NCBI RefSeq assembly: GCF_000269865.1 | Contig: NZ_AKKV01000022.1 | Span: 1 to 64,000, forward strand | Reading direction: 5' to 3' | Origin: Fictibacillus macauensis ZFHKF-1 | GTDB lineage: Bacteria > Bacillota > Bacilli > Bacillales > Fictibacillaceae | DNA: 64,000 bases | Shown: positions 52,673 through 61,838 of the stretch, piece by piece | How the letters are laid out: each line of letters opens with the position of its first letter | How positions within the stretch are numbered: position 1 is the stretch's first letter | Made by a program: the position numbers and the translations under genes | Notes under the pieces: model-generated | The model's input: only the letters and a program-made list of their open reading frames with translations | What the model was told of the DNA's origin: nothing | Databases searched by the model: none

Positions 52673-53272
52673 TTGGCAATCACATTACAAAAAGGACAAA
52701 AGGTTGATTTAACCAAAGGTAAAGCAGGTCTAACGTCCTTAATGGTCGGATTAGGCTGGGATCCTGTGCAACCGAAGAAAGCCGGTTTTTTCGCTTCATT
52801 AAAGCCTAGCGCGAATATTGATTGCGATGCATCCGTGCTTATGTTGGACGAACAGGGGAAAGTGGCGAATAATAAAGACGTTATTTATTTTGGAAACCAA
52901 CAAAGTCTTTGCAAAAGTGTGAAGCACATGGGCGATAACCTCACGGGCGAAGGCGAAGGTGATGATGAACAAGTATTTGTTGACCTGAGCCGTATTCCTC
53001 AAAACATTCACCGTCTTGTGTTTGTCGTGAACATCTATAGTTGTGTGAGCAGAAAACAAGATTTTGGAATGATTGAGAATGCGTATATTCGCGTCTTAAA
53101 TTCTTCATCAAATGAGTCACTACTTCATTTTAATTTATCCGATCATTACGGCGGTCTTACTTCTCTCGTCGCTGGCGAAATCTATCGTTACAACGGAGAG
53201 TGGAAATTTAATGCGATTGGTGATGGGACAAAAGATACCTCCCTTGAAGAAATCGTACGCCGCTATCGTTAA
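52673..53272 (+). CDS. TerD-family stress protein (divergent)
   Basis: A 199-residue TerD-domain protein, likely calcium-binding: [46 protein letters not shown] and the C-terminal [18 protein letters not shown]. An insert with several Cys and Lys (residues 45-60, 80-90) and a non-standard tail set it apart from the next two. TTG start with GGTGG upstream. Cytosolic; stress and tellurite resistance role by family. Confidence 0.85.
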   Translation: MAITLQKGQKVDLTKGKAGLTSLMVGLGWDPVQPKKAGFFASLKPSANIDCDASVLMLDEQGKVANNKDVIYFGNQQSLCKSVKHMGDNLTGEGEGDDEQVFVDLSRIPQNIHRLVFVVNIYSCVSRKQDFGMIENAYIRVLNSSSNESLLHFNLSDHYGGLTSLVAGEIYRYNGEWKFNAIGDGTKDTSLEEIVRRYR

Positions 53273-53313
53273 GAAACACTAATAAACTATAAAACTAAAA
53301 GGTAGGGATCCAC

Positions 53314-53895
53314 ATGGGTATTTCATTAGCTAAAGGACAAAAAGTAGATTTAACAAAAGGAAATCCTGGTTTAACGTCTGTTGTAATCGGACTTGGTTGG
53401 GATACGAACAAGTATGACGGCGGTTCTGATTTTGACCTTGACTCATCAGCGTTCTTATTAACAAACACAGGTAAAGTAGGCAACGAAAAAGATTTTGTAT
53501 TCTTTAACAACCTACAAGGTGGTAATGGTTCTGTCGTACATACAGGCGATAACTTAACAGGTGCTGGAGACGGAGACGATGAGCAAATTAAAATCGATCT
53601 TGCGAAGATTCCAGCTGAAATCGATAAGGTTGCTTTTACAATTACGATTCACGATGCAGAGGCGCGCAGCCAAAACTTCGGTCAAGTATCAAATTCGTTC
53701 GTTCGTGTTATTAACGAGCAAAGCGGCGAAGAATTAATTCGCTATGACCTAGGAGAAGACTTCTCTATTGAAACAGCGATCGTCGTTGCTGAGCTTTACC
53801 GTCATAATGGCGAGTGGAAATTCAACGCAATCGGCAGTGGCTTCCAAGGTGGACTAGCTGCACTTGCAACAAATTTCGGATTACAAGTTAACTAA
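53314..53895 (+). CDS. TerD-family protein (YceD-like)
   Basis: A 193-residue canonical Ter[41 protein letters not shown] (Ca-ligating acidic loop), [19 protein letters not shown] and [16 protein letters not shown]. It is close to B. subtilis YceD/GSP16M-like proteins. AGGTAGGG precedes the ATG. Second gene of the operon. Confidence 0.92.
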   Translation: MGISLAKGQKVDLTKGNPGLTSVVIGLGWDTNKYDGGSDFDLDSSAFLLTNTGKVGNEKDFVFFNNLQGGNGSVVHTGDNLTGAGDGDDEQIKIDLAKIPAEIDKVAFTITIHDAEARSQNFGQVSNSFVRVINEQSGEELIRYDLGEDFSIETAIVVAELYRHNGEWKFNAIGSGFQGGLAALATNFGLQVN

Positions 53896-53928
53896 TTTAC
53901 GAGAGAACAAACGAAGGGAGCCGGCACA

Positions 53929-54504
53929 GTGATTCAACTATCAAAAGGACAACGCATTGATTTAACGAAGACAAACCCAGGTTTGACCCGAGTGATTGCA
54001 GGACTTGGTTGGGACACGAATAACTATTCAGGTGGCTATGATTTTGACTTGGATGCTTCGGCTTTTCTGGCAGATGAAGCGGGTAAAGTCACGAACGAGC
54101 GTGAATTTATCTTCTATAACAATTTACAAGATCCGAGCGAAGCGGTTGTTCATACAGGGGATAATCGCACGGGTGAAGGTGAAGGCGATGATGAGCAAAT
54201 CAAAATCGACTTTAGCAAAGTGCCAGCGCACGTCCATCGCATTGCGATTACCGTAACGATTCATGATGCCCTGGCGCGCTCGCAAAACTTCGGTCAAGTA
54301 TCAAATGCCTTCGTACGACTTGTAGATGAAGATACGAATCGAGAAGTGCTTCGTTATGATTTAGGAGAAGACTTTTCCATTGAGACAGCGATCGTCGTCG
54401 CGGAACTATATCGTCATAATGGTGAATGGAAATTCAATGCCATTGGAAGCGGGTTTCAAGGTGGACTAGCAGCGCTTTGTCAAAATTATGGACTAAGCGT
54501 GTAA
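53929..54504 (+). CDS. TerD-family protein (YceE-like)
   Basis: A 191-residue canonical TerD paralogue of the previous gene ([73 protein letters not shown]). GTG start with AGGGAG upstream. A T-run-less hairpin lies between it and the terC gene. Confidence 0.92.
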   Translation: MIQLSKGQRIDLTKTNPGLTRVIAGLGWDTNNYSGGYDFDLDASAFLADEAGKVTNEREFIFYNNLQDPSEAVVHTGDNRTGEGEGDDEQIKIDFSKVPAHVHRIAITVTIHDALARSQNFGQVSNAFVRLVDEDTNREVLRYDLGEDFSIETAIVVAELYRHNGEWKFNAIGSGFQGGLAALCQNYGLSV

Positions 54505-54513
54505 GTGAGGGAG

Positions 54514-54533
54514 AAGGGTGCACATGCACCCTT
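54514..54533 (+). terminator. Hairpin between terD and terC
   Basis: AAGGGTGCACATGCACCCTT is a perfect 20-bp palindrome without a T run, 10 bases after the TerD stop. It is a likely partial terminator or mRNA-stabilising element that lowers terC expression relative to the terD genes. Confidence 0.6.
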
Positions 54534-54582
54534 TCGCTATTGAAAAAAAAGGTTGCTTTAAGCAAAGGGGTCATTAAACTAC

Positions 54583-55302
54583 ATGGATTTTTTTAGACAA
54601 TTAGTTGAAACGTACGGATCATTCTTTTCGCTGGATGCTTTGCAACAAGTATTCACAAATCCTGCTGCGTGGGGTGTCATTGGGACGCTTGTTATTTTAG
54701 AAGGATTGCTGTCGGCGGATAATGCGCTTGTGTTAGCCGTTATGGTTCGTCACTTACCAAAAGATCAGCAAAAGAAAGCCTTGTTCTATGGTATTATTGG
54801 TGCTTATGTTTTCCGTTTTCTTGCCATTGGTATCGGGGTATTCCTCGTTAAATTTACAGCCATTAAAATTATCGGTGGTCTGTACTTACTCTGGTTAGCT
54901 TATTCTAACTTGAAAAATGGTGAAGAGGAAGGCGAAACAAAAAACAAAGGGCAAGGTTTCTGGAAAACGGTTATTGCTGTTGAAATTATGGACATCGCAT
55001 TTAGTTTAGATAGCGTCATTGCAGCGTTTGGTGTCTCAAACCAAGTGTGGGTATTGTTCCTTGGTGGACTTCTTGGCGTACTGATGATGCGTGGTGTCGC
55101 TCAATTGTTCTTAAAATTAATTGAGAAAGTACCAGAGCTTGAGAAAACAGCCTTCATTTTAATTGCCATTATTGGGGTGAAAATGATTGCGGGTGCCTTT
55201 GGCTTCCACGTACCAGAACTATTGTTCTTTGGTATTTTACTAGCGATCTTTGGAGCAACATTTATCGTTCATGCTGTGCGCAAACCAAAAGAAACGCATT
55301 AA
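54583..55302 (+). CDS. TerC-family integral membrane protein (YceF-like)
   Basis: A 239-residue TerC protein with about seven TM segments. It has the family signatures LVILEGLLSADNALVLAVMV (with the intramembrane Asp) and VEIMDIAFSLDSVIAAFGVS. TerC proteins act with TerD proteins and are implicated in metal ion (Mn) export and metalation of secreted enzymes. ATG follows AAAGGGG. The operon ends at a strong terminator. Confidence 0.93.
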   Translation: MDFFRQLVETYGSFFSLDALQQVFTNPAAWGVIGTLVILEGLLSADNALVLAVMVRHLPKDQQKKALFYGIIGAYVFRFLAIGIGVFLVKFTAIKIIGGLYLLWLAYSNLKNGEEEGETKNKGQGFWKTVIAVEIMDIAFSLDSVIAAFGVSNQVWVLFLGGLLGVLMMRGVAQLFLKLIEKVPELEKTAFILIAIIGVKMIAGAFGFHVPELLFFGILLAIFGATFIVHAVRKPKETH

Positions 55303-55313
55303 TAATAGAAAGT

Positions 55314-55350
55314 AAAGGCAATCACTGCAATCAGTGCTTTGCCTTTCTTT
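55314..55350 (+). terminator. Terminator dividing the Ter cluster
   Basis: AAAGGCAA and TTGCCTTT form an outer stem, CACTG and CAGTG an inner one, followed by CTTTTT. It separates the TerD-TerC transcript from the lyase-PRTase-StiP-HAD transcript. Confidence 0.8.
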
Positions 55351-55382
55351 TTACTCAATTTAAGAAAGAAAGGAGGATTTGC

Positions 55383-56510
55383 TTGCGACATTTTCAATAT
55401 TTAAGTCAGGAGCTAGAGCAGCGCCTCTTTTACCAGCTTCCCCAATCCTTTTCGAAAAACAGTGATAAGGCATGGATTGCTCATGGCTTAGGGGCCGCTT
55501 TATATATGCCGGCAACACGAGCGCGTATTGCGCAAGATATTGTAACGAAAAAGCACCGAGGTCTTATGACGATGATTCTGTGCTTAGAAGATAGCATTGA
55601 AGATGAGCGCGTTCCAGAAGCAGAACACAATATCATTCAAGAACTAACAACACTAGCACGGTACGTAGCAAATGGAGTGCTAGAGGAAGAAGCACTGCCT
55701 TTTCTTTTTATCCGTGTGCGGAACGAGGAGCAGATGGAGCGGCTTGCGCGTGGATTAGATCAATCCTTGCGACTCGTAACCGGGTTTGTGTTTCCAAAGT
55801 TCACATCAGAAAATGGGCCGCGTTATTTGGCAGTATTAGCACAGCTCAATGGTCGTTATCGCACGATGCTTTATGGCATGCCCATTTTAGAATCACCGGT
55901 CATCATGTATAAAGAAAGTCGCCTGAACGAATTGCAAGCGCTATTAAAACTCTTTCTGCTCTATGAGGAATGGATTTTAAATATCCGTATAGGAGCGACT
56001 GATTTTTCCGGATTGTTCGGTTTGCGACGTCGTCCGGATGAGACGATTTATGATGTCGGTGTGATTGCAGATTGCTTCGCCGATCTTGTGAATACCTTTC
56101 GTCGGGAGCCCTATCCCTTCGTACTTTCTGGTCCTGTTTGGGAATATTTCGAATCGCAACCATCTCTACAATCGTTTACAGGACTTTTAAAAGAAGTGCG
56201 GCTCGATCAATTAAATGGTTTCATCGGGAAAACGATTATTCATCCAACGCATATTATACCGGTGCAGGCCATGTATACCGTCTCGCATGAAGAATATTGT
56301 GATGCCAAAAGCATTCTCGAACGAGGTGCGGGTGGCGTGATGAAAAGCACGTATAGCAATAAAATGAATGAAGCCAAGCCACATTATGCTTGGGCAAAAA
56401 ACGTTATGCAACAATCAAAGATATATGGAGTGTTACGACATGACAAAACAAGCATCGACTTACTGTCCCATTACAAAGAAGTACCACATCTTGGATTCTA
56501 TCGAAGTTGA
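55383..56510 (+). CDS. HpcH/HpaI aldolase/citrate-lyase-like protein of the Ter biosynthetic module
   Basis: A 375-residue TIM-barrel lyase-like protein (CitE/HpcH superfamily): LGAALYMPATRARIAQDIV, ILCLEDSIEDERVPEAEHNI (metal-binding acidic region), FIRVRNEEQM and FVFPKFTSENG. Ter gene clusters often carry this family beside a PRTase, a HAD and StiP, thought to make an unknown nucleoside-like or modified compound. TTG start with AGGAGG upstream. The next gene starts 71 bp before its end. Confidence 0.8.
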   Translation: MRHFQYLSQELEQRLFYQLPQSFSKNSDKAWIAHGLGAALYMPATRARIAQDIVTKKHRGLMTMILCLEDSIEDERVPEAEHNIIQELTTLARYVANGVLEEEALPFLFIRVRNEEQMERLARGLDQSLRLVTGFVFPKFTSENGPRYLAVLAQLNGRYRTMLYGMPILESPVIMYKESRLNELQALLKLFLLYEEWILNIRIGATDFSGLFGLRRRPDETIYDVGVIADCFADLVNTFRREPYPFVLSGPVWEYFESQPSLQSFTGLLKEVRLDQLNGFIGKTIIHPTHIIPVQAMYTVSHEEYCDAKSILERGAGGVMKSTYSNKMNEAKPHYAWAKNVMQQSKIYGVLRHDKTSIDLLSHYKEVPHLGFYRS

Positions 56511-57834
56511 TGTGCGTGTGACCGAAAATACGTATGATCTGGCGCTATCGCAATTGTTTACGATGGCGGCACGAAAAAATAAAAAACGGAGCTTTTTATT
56601 CGTAAGTAATGTGCTTGGAAAGCATATTTCCGTCGTACCTGCTGTCTCTCTTTTATACGGTCGAGCGTTGGCAGCTACGTATGTAAATATGCAGCAGCTC
56701 GCACCATTGTCGTATGAACCAACGCTAAAAGAAGTGTTGAAACAAGGAGAAGAACAGGCGGCGATTGCCTTCTATGAAACCATTCGTAACGATCGCTATC
56801 GTCTCCAAGAACAGACGCTATTTATCGGTTTTGCGGAAACGGCAACGGCCCTTGGACATGCTGTGTTTGAAGCGTTTGAAAACGGTATGTACGTTCATAC
56901 GACCCGCGAACAGCTTCTGCATCAGCCCGAGACGCTTACCTTTGAAGAGGAGCATTCGCATGCGACGGCTCAGCGCTGTTATGTACAAGAAAATTGGCTG
57001 CAACATGACGGACCCGTCGTTCTTGTTGATGATGAAATTACGACAGGGAAAACAGCACTCAACATTATTGAAGATCTTCATGCGCGCTATCCACGAAAAG
57101 CCTATACCGTTCTTTCACTATTAGATTGGCGAACGAGTGAGCATGTAGCAGCCTGTCGAGCCGTAGAGCAAGCACTTGGCATTACAATTACGTTCTGTTC
57201 CTTATTGCGAGGCGACATAGAAGTAAAGGGTTCACCGCTTGCTCAAGAAAAACCGTATGAATATCACGCTTTACAAGACAGTCCAGCGCCAACAATTAAG
57301 CATCATGCGCTAGGGCAAAACGTATCTGCATCCGCCCTTTATAGCGCTGGAACCGAACAAAATGATTCGCCGTACCTTGTCTATACGGGACGATTTGGCT
57401 TACAAGCAGAGCAGCAAGCAGCAGTAGATACGTATTGTTCCGAAGTAGCTCGCTCTTTACAGCCATTCGTCATCTCGCCCGAACGGACGCTATGTCTAGG
57501 CACAGGGGAATTTATGTACATTCCTATGAAAATAGCAGGACATCTTGGGGTTACGGCCTACCATTCCACAACTCGCAGTCCTGTGCATCGCGAAGAGCGC
57601 CCACACTATGGGGTGCAAAACGGTATTAGCTTTACAAGTTTGGAAGAGAAGTCACTGCTAAATTACGTGTATAACATTCCGTATGGAGCGTATGATGACC
57701 TGTTTTTATTCATCGAACGTCATCATTCACAGGAGGCGTTACAGTCGATCCTTGCTTCACTTAGTAAAACAGGGGTTCAGAGAATTCATCTCGTTACACA
57801 TACCCCGGCACACGTAGGAAAGGAAACAACATGA
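56440..57834 (+). CDS. Phosphoribosyltransferase-domain protein of the Ter module
   Basis: A 464-residue protein with an N-terminal type-I PRTase domain (about 40-260; the PRPP motif VVLVDDEITTGKTALN near residue 195) and a C-terminal TRSP-type domain (about 290-460; LCLGTGEFMYIPMKIAGHLG; YHSTTRSPVH). Its ATG (GGAG upstream) overlaps the lyase gene by 71 bp and its stop overlaps the StiP gene start, so expression is coupled. It probably transfers ribose-phosphate to the module's product. Confidence 0.85.
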   Translation: MTKQASTYCPITKKYHILDSIEVDVRVTENTYDLALSQLFTMAARKNKKRSFLFVSNVLGKHISVVPAVSLLYGRALAATYVNMQQLAPLSYEPTLKEVLKQGEEQAAIAFYETIRNDRYRLQEQTLFIGFAETATALGHAVFEAFENGMYVHTTREQLLHQPETLTFEEEHSHATAQRCYVQENWLQHDGPVVLVDDEITTGKTALNIIEDLHARYPRKAYTVLSLLDWRTSEHVAACRAVEQALGITITFCSLLRGDIEVKGSPLAQEKPYEYHALQDSPAPTIKHHALGQNVSASALYSAGTEQNDSPYLVYTGRFGLQAEQQAAVDTYCSEVARSLQPFVISPERTLCLGTGEFMYIPMKIAGHLGVTAYHSTTRSPVHREERPHYGVQNGISFTSLEEKSLLNYVYNIPYGAYDDLFLFIERHHSQEALQSILASLSKTGVQRIHLVTHTPAHVGKETT

Positions 57835-58928
57835 AATCAATCGGTAGTTATCCTCAGGAAGACGTTACGTTTCTTGTAAAAGATTTAAGTGATATTGAGA
57901 TGGAGAGAGGAACAAAAGAGCGTGAAGCCGCCATTCAATCGGGTACCCATTATTCAGAAATGTTACCGATTGAATATGAGCCAACTGCAGAATATATGGC
58001 GCTATATCATGAATCGCTTACACGCAATGCAAGCAAGCTAGCGCTTTGTACAGGCGTTGTTAGTACGCGCATGTATCATAAATTTAACGACCAACCCTTT
58101 GTACTCGTTTCCCTTGCGCGCGCCGGAACTCCTGTAGGGATTTTAATAAAGCGGTATTTAGAAACGCAATTTCAGTGTCATGTGCCGCACTATAGCATTT
58201 CCATTATTCGCGATCGCGGCATTGATGAAGTGGCGCTGCGTTATATTTTAGATCGTCATCCCGGTTGCCAGTTACAATTTGTAGATGGTTGGACAGGAAA
58301 AGGGGCGATTACGAAAGAATTAACCGCATCCTGTCAGCGTTACTATGAAAAATATGGCGTCTCGTTGGATGACGAACTGGCCGTGCTAGCAGATCCAGGG
58401 TATTGCTCGTCTCTTTTTGGTACGCGTGAGGATTTCTTGATTCCAAGTGCATGCTTAAATTCAACGGTTTCAGGGCTTGTTAGTCGCACGGTGTTAAATA
58501 GGCAGTGGATTGGTGAGGGTGATTTTCATGGTGCGAAATATTATAAGCACTTAGAAGAAAAAGACGTTTCTGTTGCGTTTATTGAAGAAGTGGCTCGTCA
58601 TTTTAAAGACGTTCATGAAGAAGCAGTGCGTCGTGGCGCGAAAAAGGAAGATACGACGCTCACATGGCGTGGGCTTGCTGATCTCCAATCCATTCAAGAA
58701 GATTTTCACATTGAAAATATGAATTTCATTAAGCCTGGTGTTGGCGAAACAACGCGTGTGCTTCTGCGCAGAGTTCCGTGGAAAATCTTAGTGAAAGATA
58801 AGCAGGATCAGCGCATTCAACATATTTTATTGCTTGCTCGTGATCGGGGCGTAACCGTGGAACAGTATGAAAAAATGACGTATACGTGCTGCGGTCTCAT
58901 CCAACCGCTTACAGGAGGGGTAGAATGA
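57831..58928 (+). CDS. StiP (PRTase-like/cysteine) protein with a C-terminal PELOTA domain
   Basis: A 365-residue protein of the StiP family: VLVSLARAGTPVGILIKRYL, YSISIIRDRGIDEVALRYIL and LADPGYCSSLFGTREDFLIP, followed by a PELOTA-type RNA-binding segment (about 290-360; IQHILLLARDRGVTVEQYEK). It is encoded in many Ter operons. The name implies a cysteine protease, but the fold is also linked to PRTases, so activity is unsettled. AGGAAAGGAA upstream; 4-bp overlaps at both ends. Confidence 0.83.
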   Translation: MKSIGSYPQEDVTFLVKDLSDIEMERGTKEREAAIQSGTHYSEMLPIEYEPTAEYMALYHESLTRNASKLALCTGVVSTRMYHKFNDQPFVLVSLARAGTPVGILIKRYLETQFQCHVPHYSISIIRDRGIDEVALRYILDRHPGCQLQFVDGWTGKGAITKELTASCQRYYEKYGVSLDDELAVLADPGYCSSLFGTREDFLIPSACLNSTVSGLVSRTVLNRQWIGEGDFHGAKYYKHLEEKDVSVAFIEEVARHFKDVHEEAVRRGAKKEDTTLTWRGLADLQSIQEDFHIENMNFIKPGVGETTRVLLRRVPWKILVKDKQDQRIQHILLLARDRGVTVEQYEKMTYTCCGLIQPLTGGVE

Positions 58929-59722
58929 TTTTTGCAAGTGATTTAGATCGAACGTTACTCTATTCGAAGGCATCGGCAGCGCGCGATTGTGAGGACATGA
59001 TCGTCATGGAGATGTTAGAACAACAGCCCATTTCTTATATGACAAAAGAGGCACTCGCACAGTTGCAGCAGCTTCATTCTGAAATGCTATTTATTCCGGT
59101 AACCACACGCACGGTGGAGCAGTATGAGCGCATTTCGTTCTTGCAAGCAAGCGGAATAGCACCGAAATATGCGGTGACGAGCAATGGTGGAAACATTATA
59201 ATAGATGGTAAAATAGATAGAGAATGGAAACGTCATATAGCGCAAAAAATGCAGACAACATGTATAACGATCATGGATGTACGCAAAAAATTCCAAGAAA
59301 TTTCCGGAGACTGGATTCTTAAAGAACGAACCGCCGATGAATTATTTTTTTATTGTGTGATTGATCGATCCAAGTTACCGCAGGAAGATGTGGAGACGTT
59401 CTGTAGCTGGGCGAAAGAGCAAGGTTGGGAAAGTTCACTTCAAGGAAGAAAGCTGTATTTCGTGCCATCAGCTGTTAATAAGTATGAGCCAATCGCGTAC
59501 ATTCAAACGTTAGAAAACGAACCGCAGTACATGGCGGCAGGAGATTCTCAGCTTGATTACTGCTTACTAGCCCAGGCCACACACGCCTTCGTGCCAGCAC
59601 ACGGTGAATTAGCTGACAACCCTCATCCGTTCCTAGAAACAACGCAACGAGGAGCGGCGGCGGCTTACGAAATCCTGCAACGCGTAAGAGCGCTTTCTCC
59701 TATGAAGGTTGCTTTTTCGTAA
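58925..59722 (+). CDS. HAD-superfamily phosphatase (Cof-like) of the Ter module
   Basis: A 265-residue HAD hydrolase: motif I ASDLDRTLLYS (residues 4-14), motif II PVTTRT, cap domain (about 80-190) and the late MAAGDSQLDYCLLA motif with the metal-binding Asp. ATG overlaps the StiP stop (ATGA). In this module it likely dephosphorylates the product of the lyase, PRTase and StiP steps. Confidence 0.87.
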   Translation: MIFASDLDRTLLYSKASAARDCEDMIVMEMLEQQPISYMTKEALAQLQQLHSEMLFIPVTTRTVEQYERISFLQASGIAPKYAVTSNGGNIIIDGKIDREWKRHIAQKMQTTCITIMDVRKKFQEISGDWILKERTADELFFYCVIDRSKLPQEDVETFCSWAKEQGWESSLQGRKLYFVPSAVNKYEPIAYIQTLENEPQYMAAGDSQLDYCLLAQATHAFVPAHGELADNPHPFLETTQRGAAAAYEILQRVRALSPMKVAFS

Positions 59723-59942
59723 ATGAGATAACGAACAAAAGAAACAGAAGAGCAACTGTACCAAGCGAAGCAATCAGTGTGCGCGTTATGTCGTGGAGTT
59801 GAAAGTAGAGAAAGAAAGACAAGAAGCATTGCACAACGCACACATCTACAATATTCATTGCGCGCGATGAAACAACTTCTTTATAGGATGAGAGCGCAGT
59901 CATGACCTCTTCGTCTTTCTTTCGCGATACATAATGTCTCAT
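59700..59942 (-). CDS. Small two-TM membrane protein
   Basis: An 80-residue protein with a charged N-terminal cytoplasmic part (SRKKDEEVMTALSSYKE) and two TM segments (about 30-48, 55-74). GGAG lies 8 bases before ATG 59942. Its 3' end overlaps the convergent HAD gene by 23 bp. No family known. Confidence 0.55.
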   Translation of the reverse strand: MRHYVSRKKDEEVMTALSSYKEVVSSRAMNIVDVCVVQCFLSFFLYFQLHDITRTLIASLGTVALLFLLFVISFTKKQPS

Positions 59943-60046
59943 AGGGCGATCTCCTTTTTTTATAGTCTCTAGAATATAAGTATGCGAACAATGCGCGTAA
60001 TATAAACAATCACTACGAAACAAAAGCAAGAGGAGCTTTGAAAGCA

Positions 60047-60280
60047 ATGATTAACTTAGAAAAAAGCGAACCGGATTTAATGACTTATAAAATTATGGAA
60101 TCTAGTAAAGCGTGCGAAGAATGGGGCATTCATACATCTACGTTACGCAAGCGAATTCAAGATTTCCCAAAAGGAACGATCCGAAAAATCGGCAACAGCT
60201 ATGCGGTTACACGTAGAGGAATGTTCTCAGTGTTCGGCGTTCCGAAAGAGAATTATTATAATGAACGGAGTGGATCTTAA
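60047..60280 (+). CDS. Small helix-turn-helix-like protein
   Basis: A 77-residue protein with a MerR/AlpA-like HTH pattern (YKIMESSKACEEWGIHTSTL, then KRIQDFPKGTIRKIGNSYAV), resembling phage- or plasmid-type helix-turn-helix proteins in which a start helix is followed by a wing with RKIGNSY. AGGAG is 11 bases before the ATG. Its TAA directly abuts the ATG of the TerD-TerB gene, so it may regulate or be translated with it. Confidence 0.6.
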   Translation: MINLEKSEPDLMTYKIMESSKACEEWGIHTSTLRKRIQDFPKGTIRKIGNSYAVTRRGMFSVFGVPKENYYNERSGS

Positions 60281-61747
60281 ATGAGCGTACGGTTAAAAAA
60301 GGGACAAAAAGTAGACTTAACGAAAAGTAACCCGGGGTTATTTAAACTATCAGTTGGCTTAGGTTGGGATGTAAACGAACAGGGTGGCCCAAGCTATGAC
60401 TTAGATGCTTCAGCTTTTTTACTGCAAGAGACAGGAAAAGTTCGCTCTGAGCAAGATTTTATTTTTTATAACAATCCCATTGGTGCAAACTCTTCTGTGG
60501 TGTATGAAGGTGATAACCGCACAGGTGTTGGTAACCATGATGATGAGGTCATTCGCATAGACTTAATTCAAGTCCCTACGCACATTCAACGCATTGCCTT
60601 TACGATTACGATTCATGATGCGGCGCAAAAAGGACAAAGCTTCGGACACATTCGTAATGCCTACGTGCGCATTTTTGATGATCAAACGGGGCGAGAGCTT
60701 ATTCGCTATGATTTAGGGCATGAATTTTCTGTAGAAACGGCGGTCGTCGCAGCTGAACTATATCGCCATAATGGCGAGTGGAAGTTCAACGCGATTGGAA
60801 GCGGTTTTCAAGGAGGTCTAGCGGCTTTATGTAGCAACTTTGGCATTGATGTAGAAGACGAGCCTGCTTCACCAGCTAGTGGCTACTCTAGCATGCCAAG
60901 CCAGTCGCAGAACTATCAGCAAAATGGAATGGCAGGTCAGCCTGGAGGCTACGGTCAAAGCGGAGCCAGCGGTCAAATGAGCGGCTATGGTCAAAGTGGA
61001 GCCAGCGGTCAAATGAGTGGTTACGGTCAGCCTGGAAGCTATCATCAAGCAAGCATGCCAGCTCATACGGGCGGCGGTGTACCAACATATGGCCAAGGTG
61101 TGCAAGGTAATCAATCTACGATGAATGCGTGTCCACGCTGTCACTCCCAAAACATTAGCACAGGGAAAAAGGGCTTTGGCATCGGAAAAGCAGCGATCGG
61201 TGGTCTCATTCTTGGACCCGTCGGTTTGCTCGGCGGCTTTATCGGTGGAAACAAAGTGAAATTTACGTGTAATTCTTGCGGCAACAAGTGGTCTCCGGAT
61301 CAAAAAGATTGGTCTGCATGGGCTAATGAACAGAAGCATAAAACGCAAGAGCTCTTTAACCGTTTTAAAAGTCAAGATGTGTTAGATGCGGTCGTCGCAT
61401 GTTTTGCGCTCGTTAGTATGGCGGATGGCTCTCTTTCTGAAATTGAGCGTCAAAAAGTGAATGAATTTATTCATAATAGTGAAGAATTACGCGTATTTGA
61501 AACGCATAAAGTGCAGCAGCGCTTTCAAGATTTTGTTAGCATGCTGCAACGAAACTTCATGGTCGGACGCAATGATGCTCTTAAAGCCATTAACCGCATT
61601 CGTCAAAAGCCGGAAATTGCTCGTACGGTCGTACATTATGGTGTGGCAATCGGCTTTGCTGATGGGGTATTTGAGCAAAGTGAGAAAAATGCGATCATTG
61701 ATATTTGTCGTGAATTATCGTTAAATTCAGCAGAGTTTCTATCATAA
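60281..61747 (+). CDS. TerD-zinc ribbon-TerB fusion protein
   Basis: A 488-residue mosaic. Residues 1-190 are a TerD domain ([35 protein letters not shown]). Residues 195-280 are a Gly/Gln/Ser-rich linker with two tandem 12-residue repeats GYGQSGASGQMS. Residues 283-342 hold a zinc ribbon (CPRC and CNSC) with a Gly-rich hydrophobic hairpin between. Residues 345-488 are a TerB-like helical domain (ALVSMADGSLSEIERQKVN; GFADGVFEQSEKNAI). TerD and TerB functions in one chain suggest a membrane-proximal stress scaffold. Confidence 0.88.
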   Translation: MSVRLKKGQKVDLTKSNPGLFKLSVGLGWDVNEQGGPSYDLDASAFLLQETGKVRSEQDFIFYNNPIGANSSVVYEGDNRTGVGNHDDEVIRIDLIQVPTHIQRIAFTITIHDAAQKGQSFGHIRNAYVRIFDDQTGRELIRYDLGHEFSVETAVVAAELYRHNGEWKFNAIGSGFQGGLAALCSNFGIDVEDEPASPASGYSSMPSQSQNYQQNGMAGQPGGYGQSGASGQMSGYGQSGASGQMSGYGQPGSYHQASMPAHTGGGVPTYGQGVQGNQSTMNACPRCHSQNISTGKKGFGIGKAAIGGLILGPVGLLGGFIGGNKVKFTCNSCGNKWSPDQKDWSAWANEQKHKTQELFNRFKSQDVLDAVVACFALVSMADGSLSEIERQKVNEFIHNSEELRVFETHKVQQRFQDFVSMLQRNFMVGRNDALKAINRIRQKPEIARTVVHYGVAIGFADGVFEQSEKNAIIDICRELSLNSAEFLS

Positions 61748-61752
61748 GAAAA

Positions 61753-61779
61753 AGGGGCGCTTCGGCGCTCTCTTTTTTT
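61753..61779 (+). terminator. Terminator of the TerD-TerB gene
   Basis: GGGGCGC-TTCG-GCGCTCTC with a stable TTCG tetraloop, followed by TTTTTTT. Confidence 0.85.
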
Positions 61780-61838
61780 GTTTACAAAAAATACCTGTAG
61801 TGCTATACTATTCGAAATTTATGGAAGGGGTTAGAAGT

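Noticed and set aside
60869-61375. 168-codon minus-strand frame within the TerD-TerB gene
   Set aside because: Antisense to the Gly/Gln repeat linker; its repetitive composition explains the openness.
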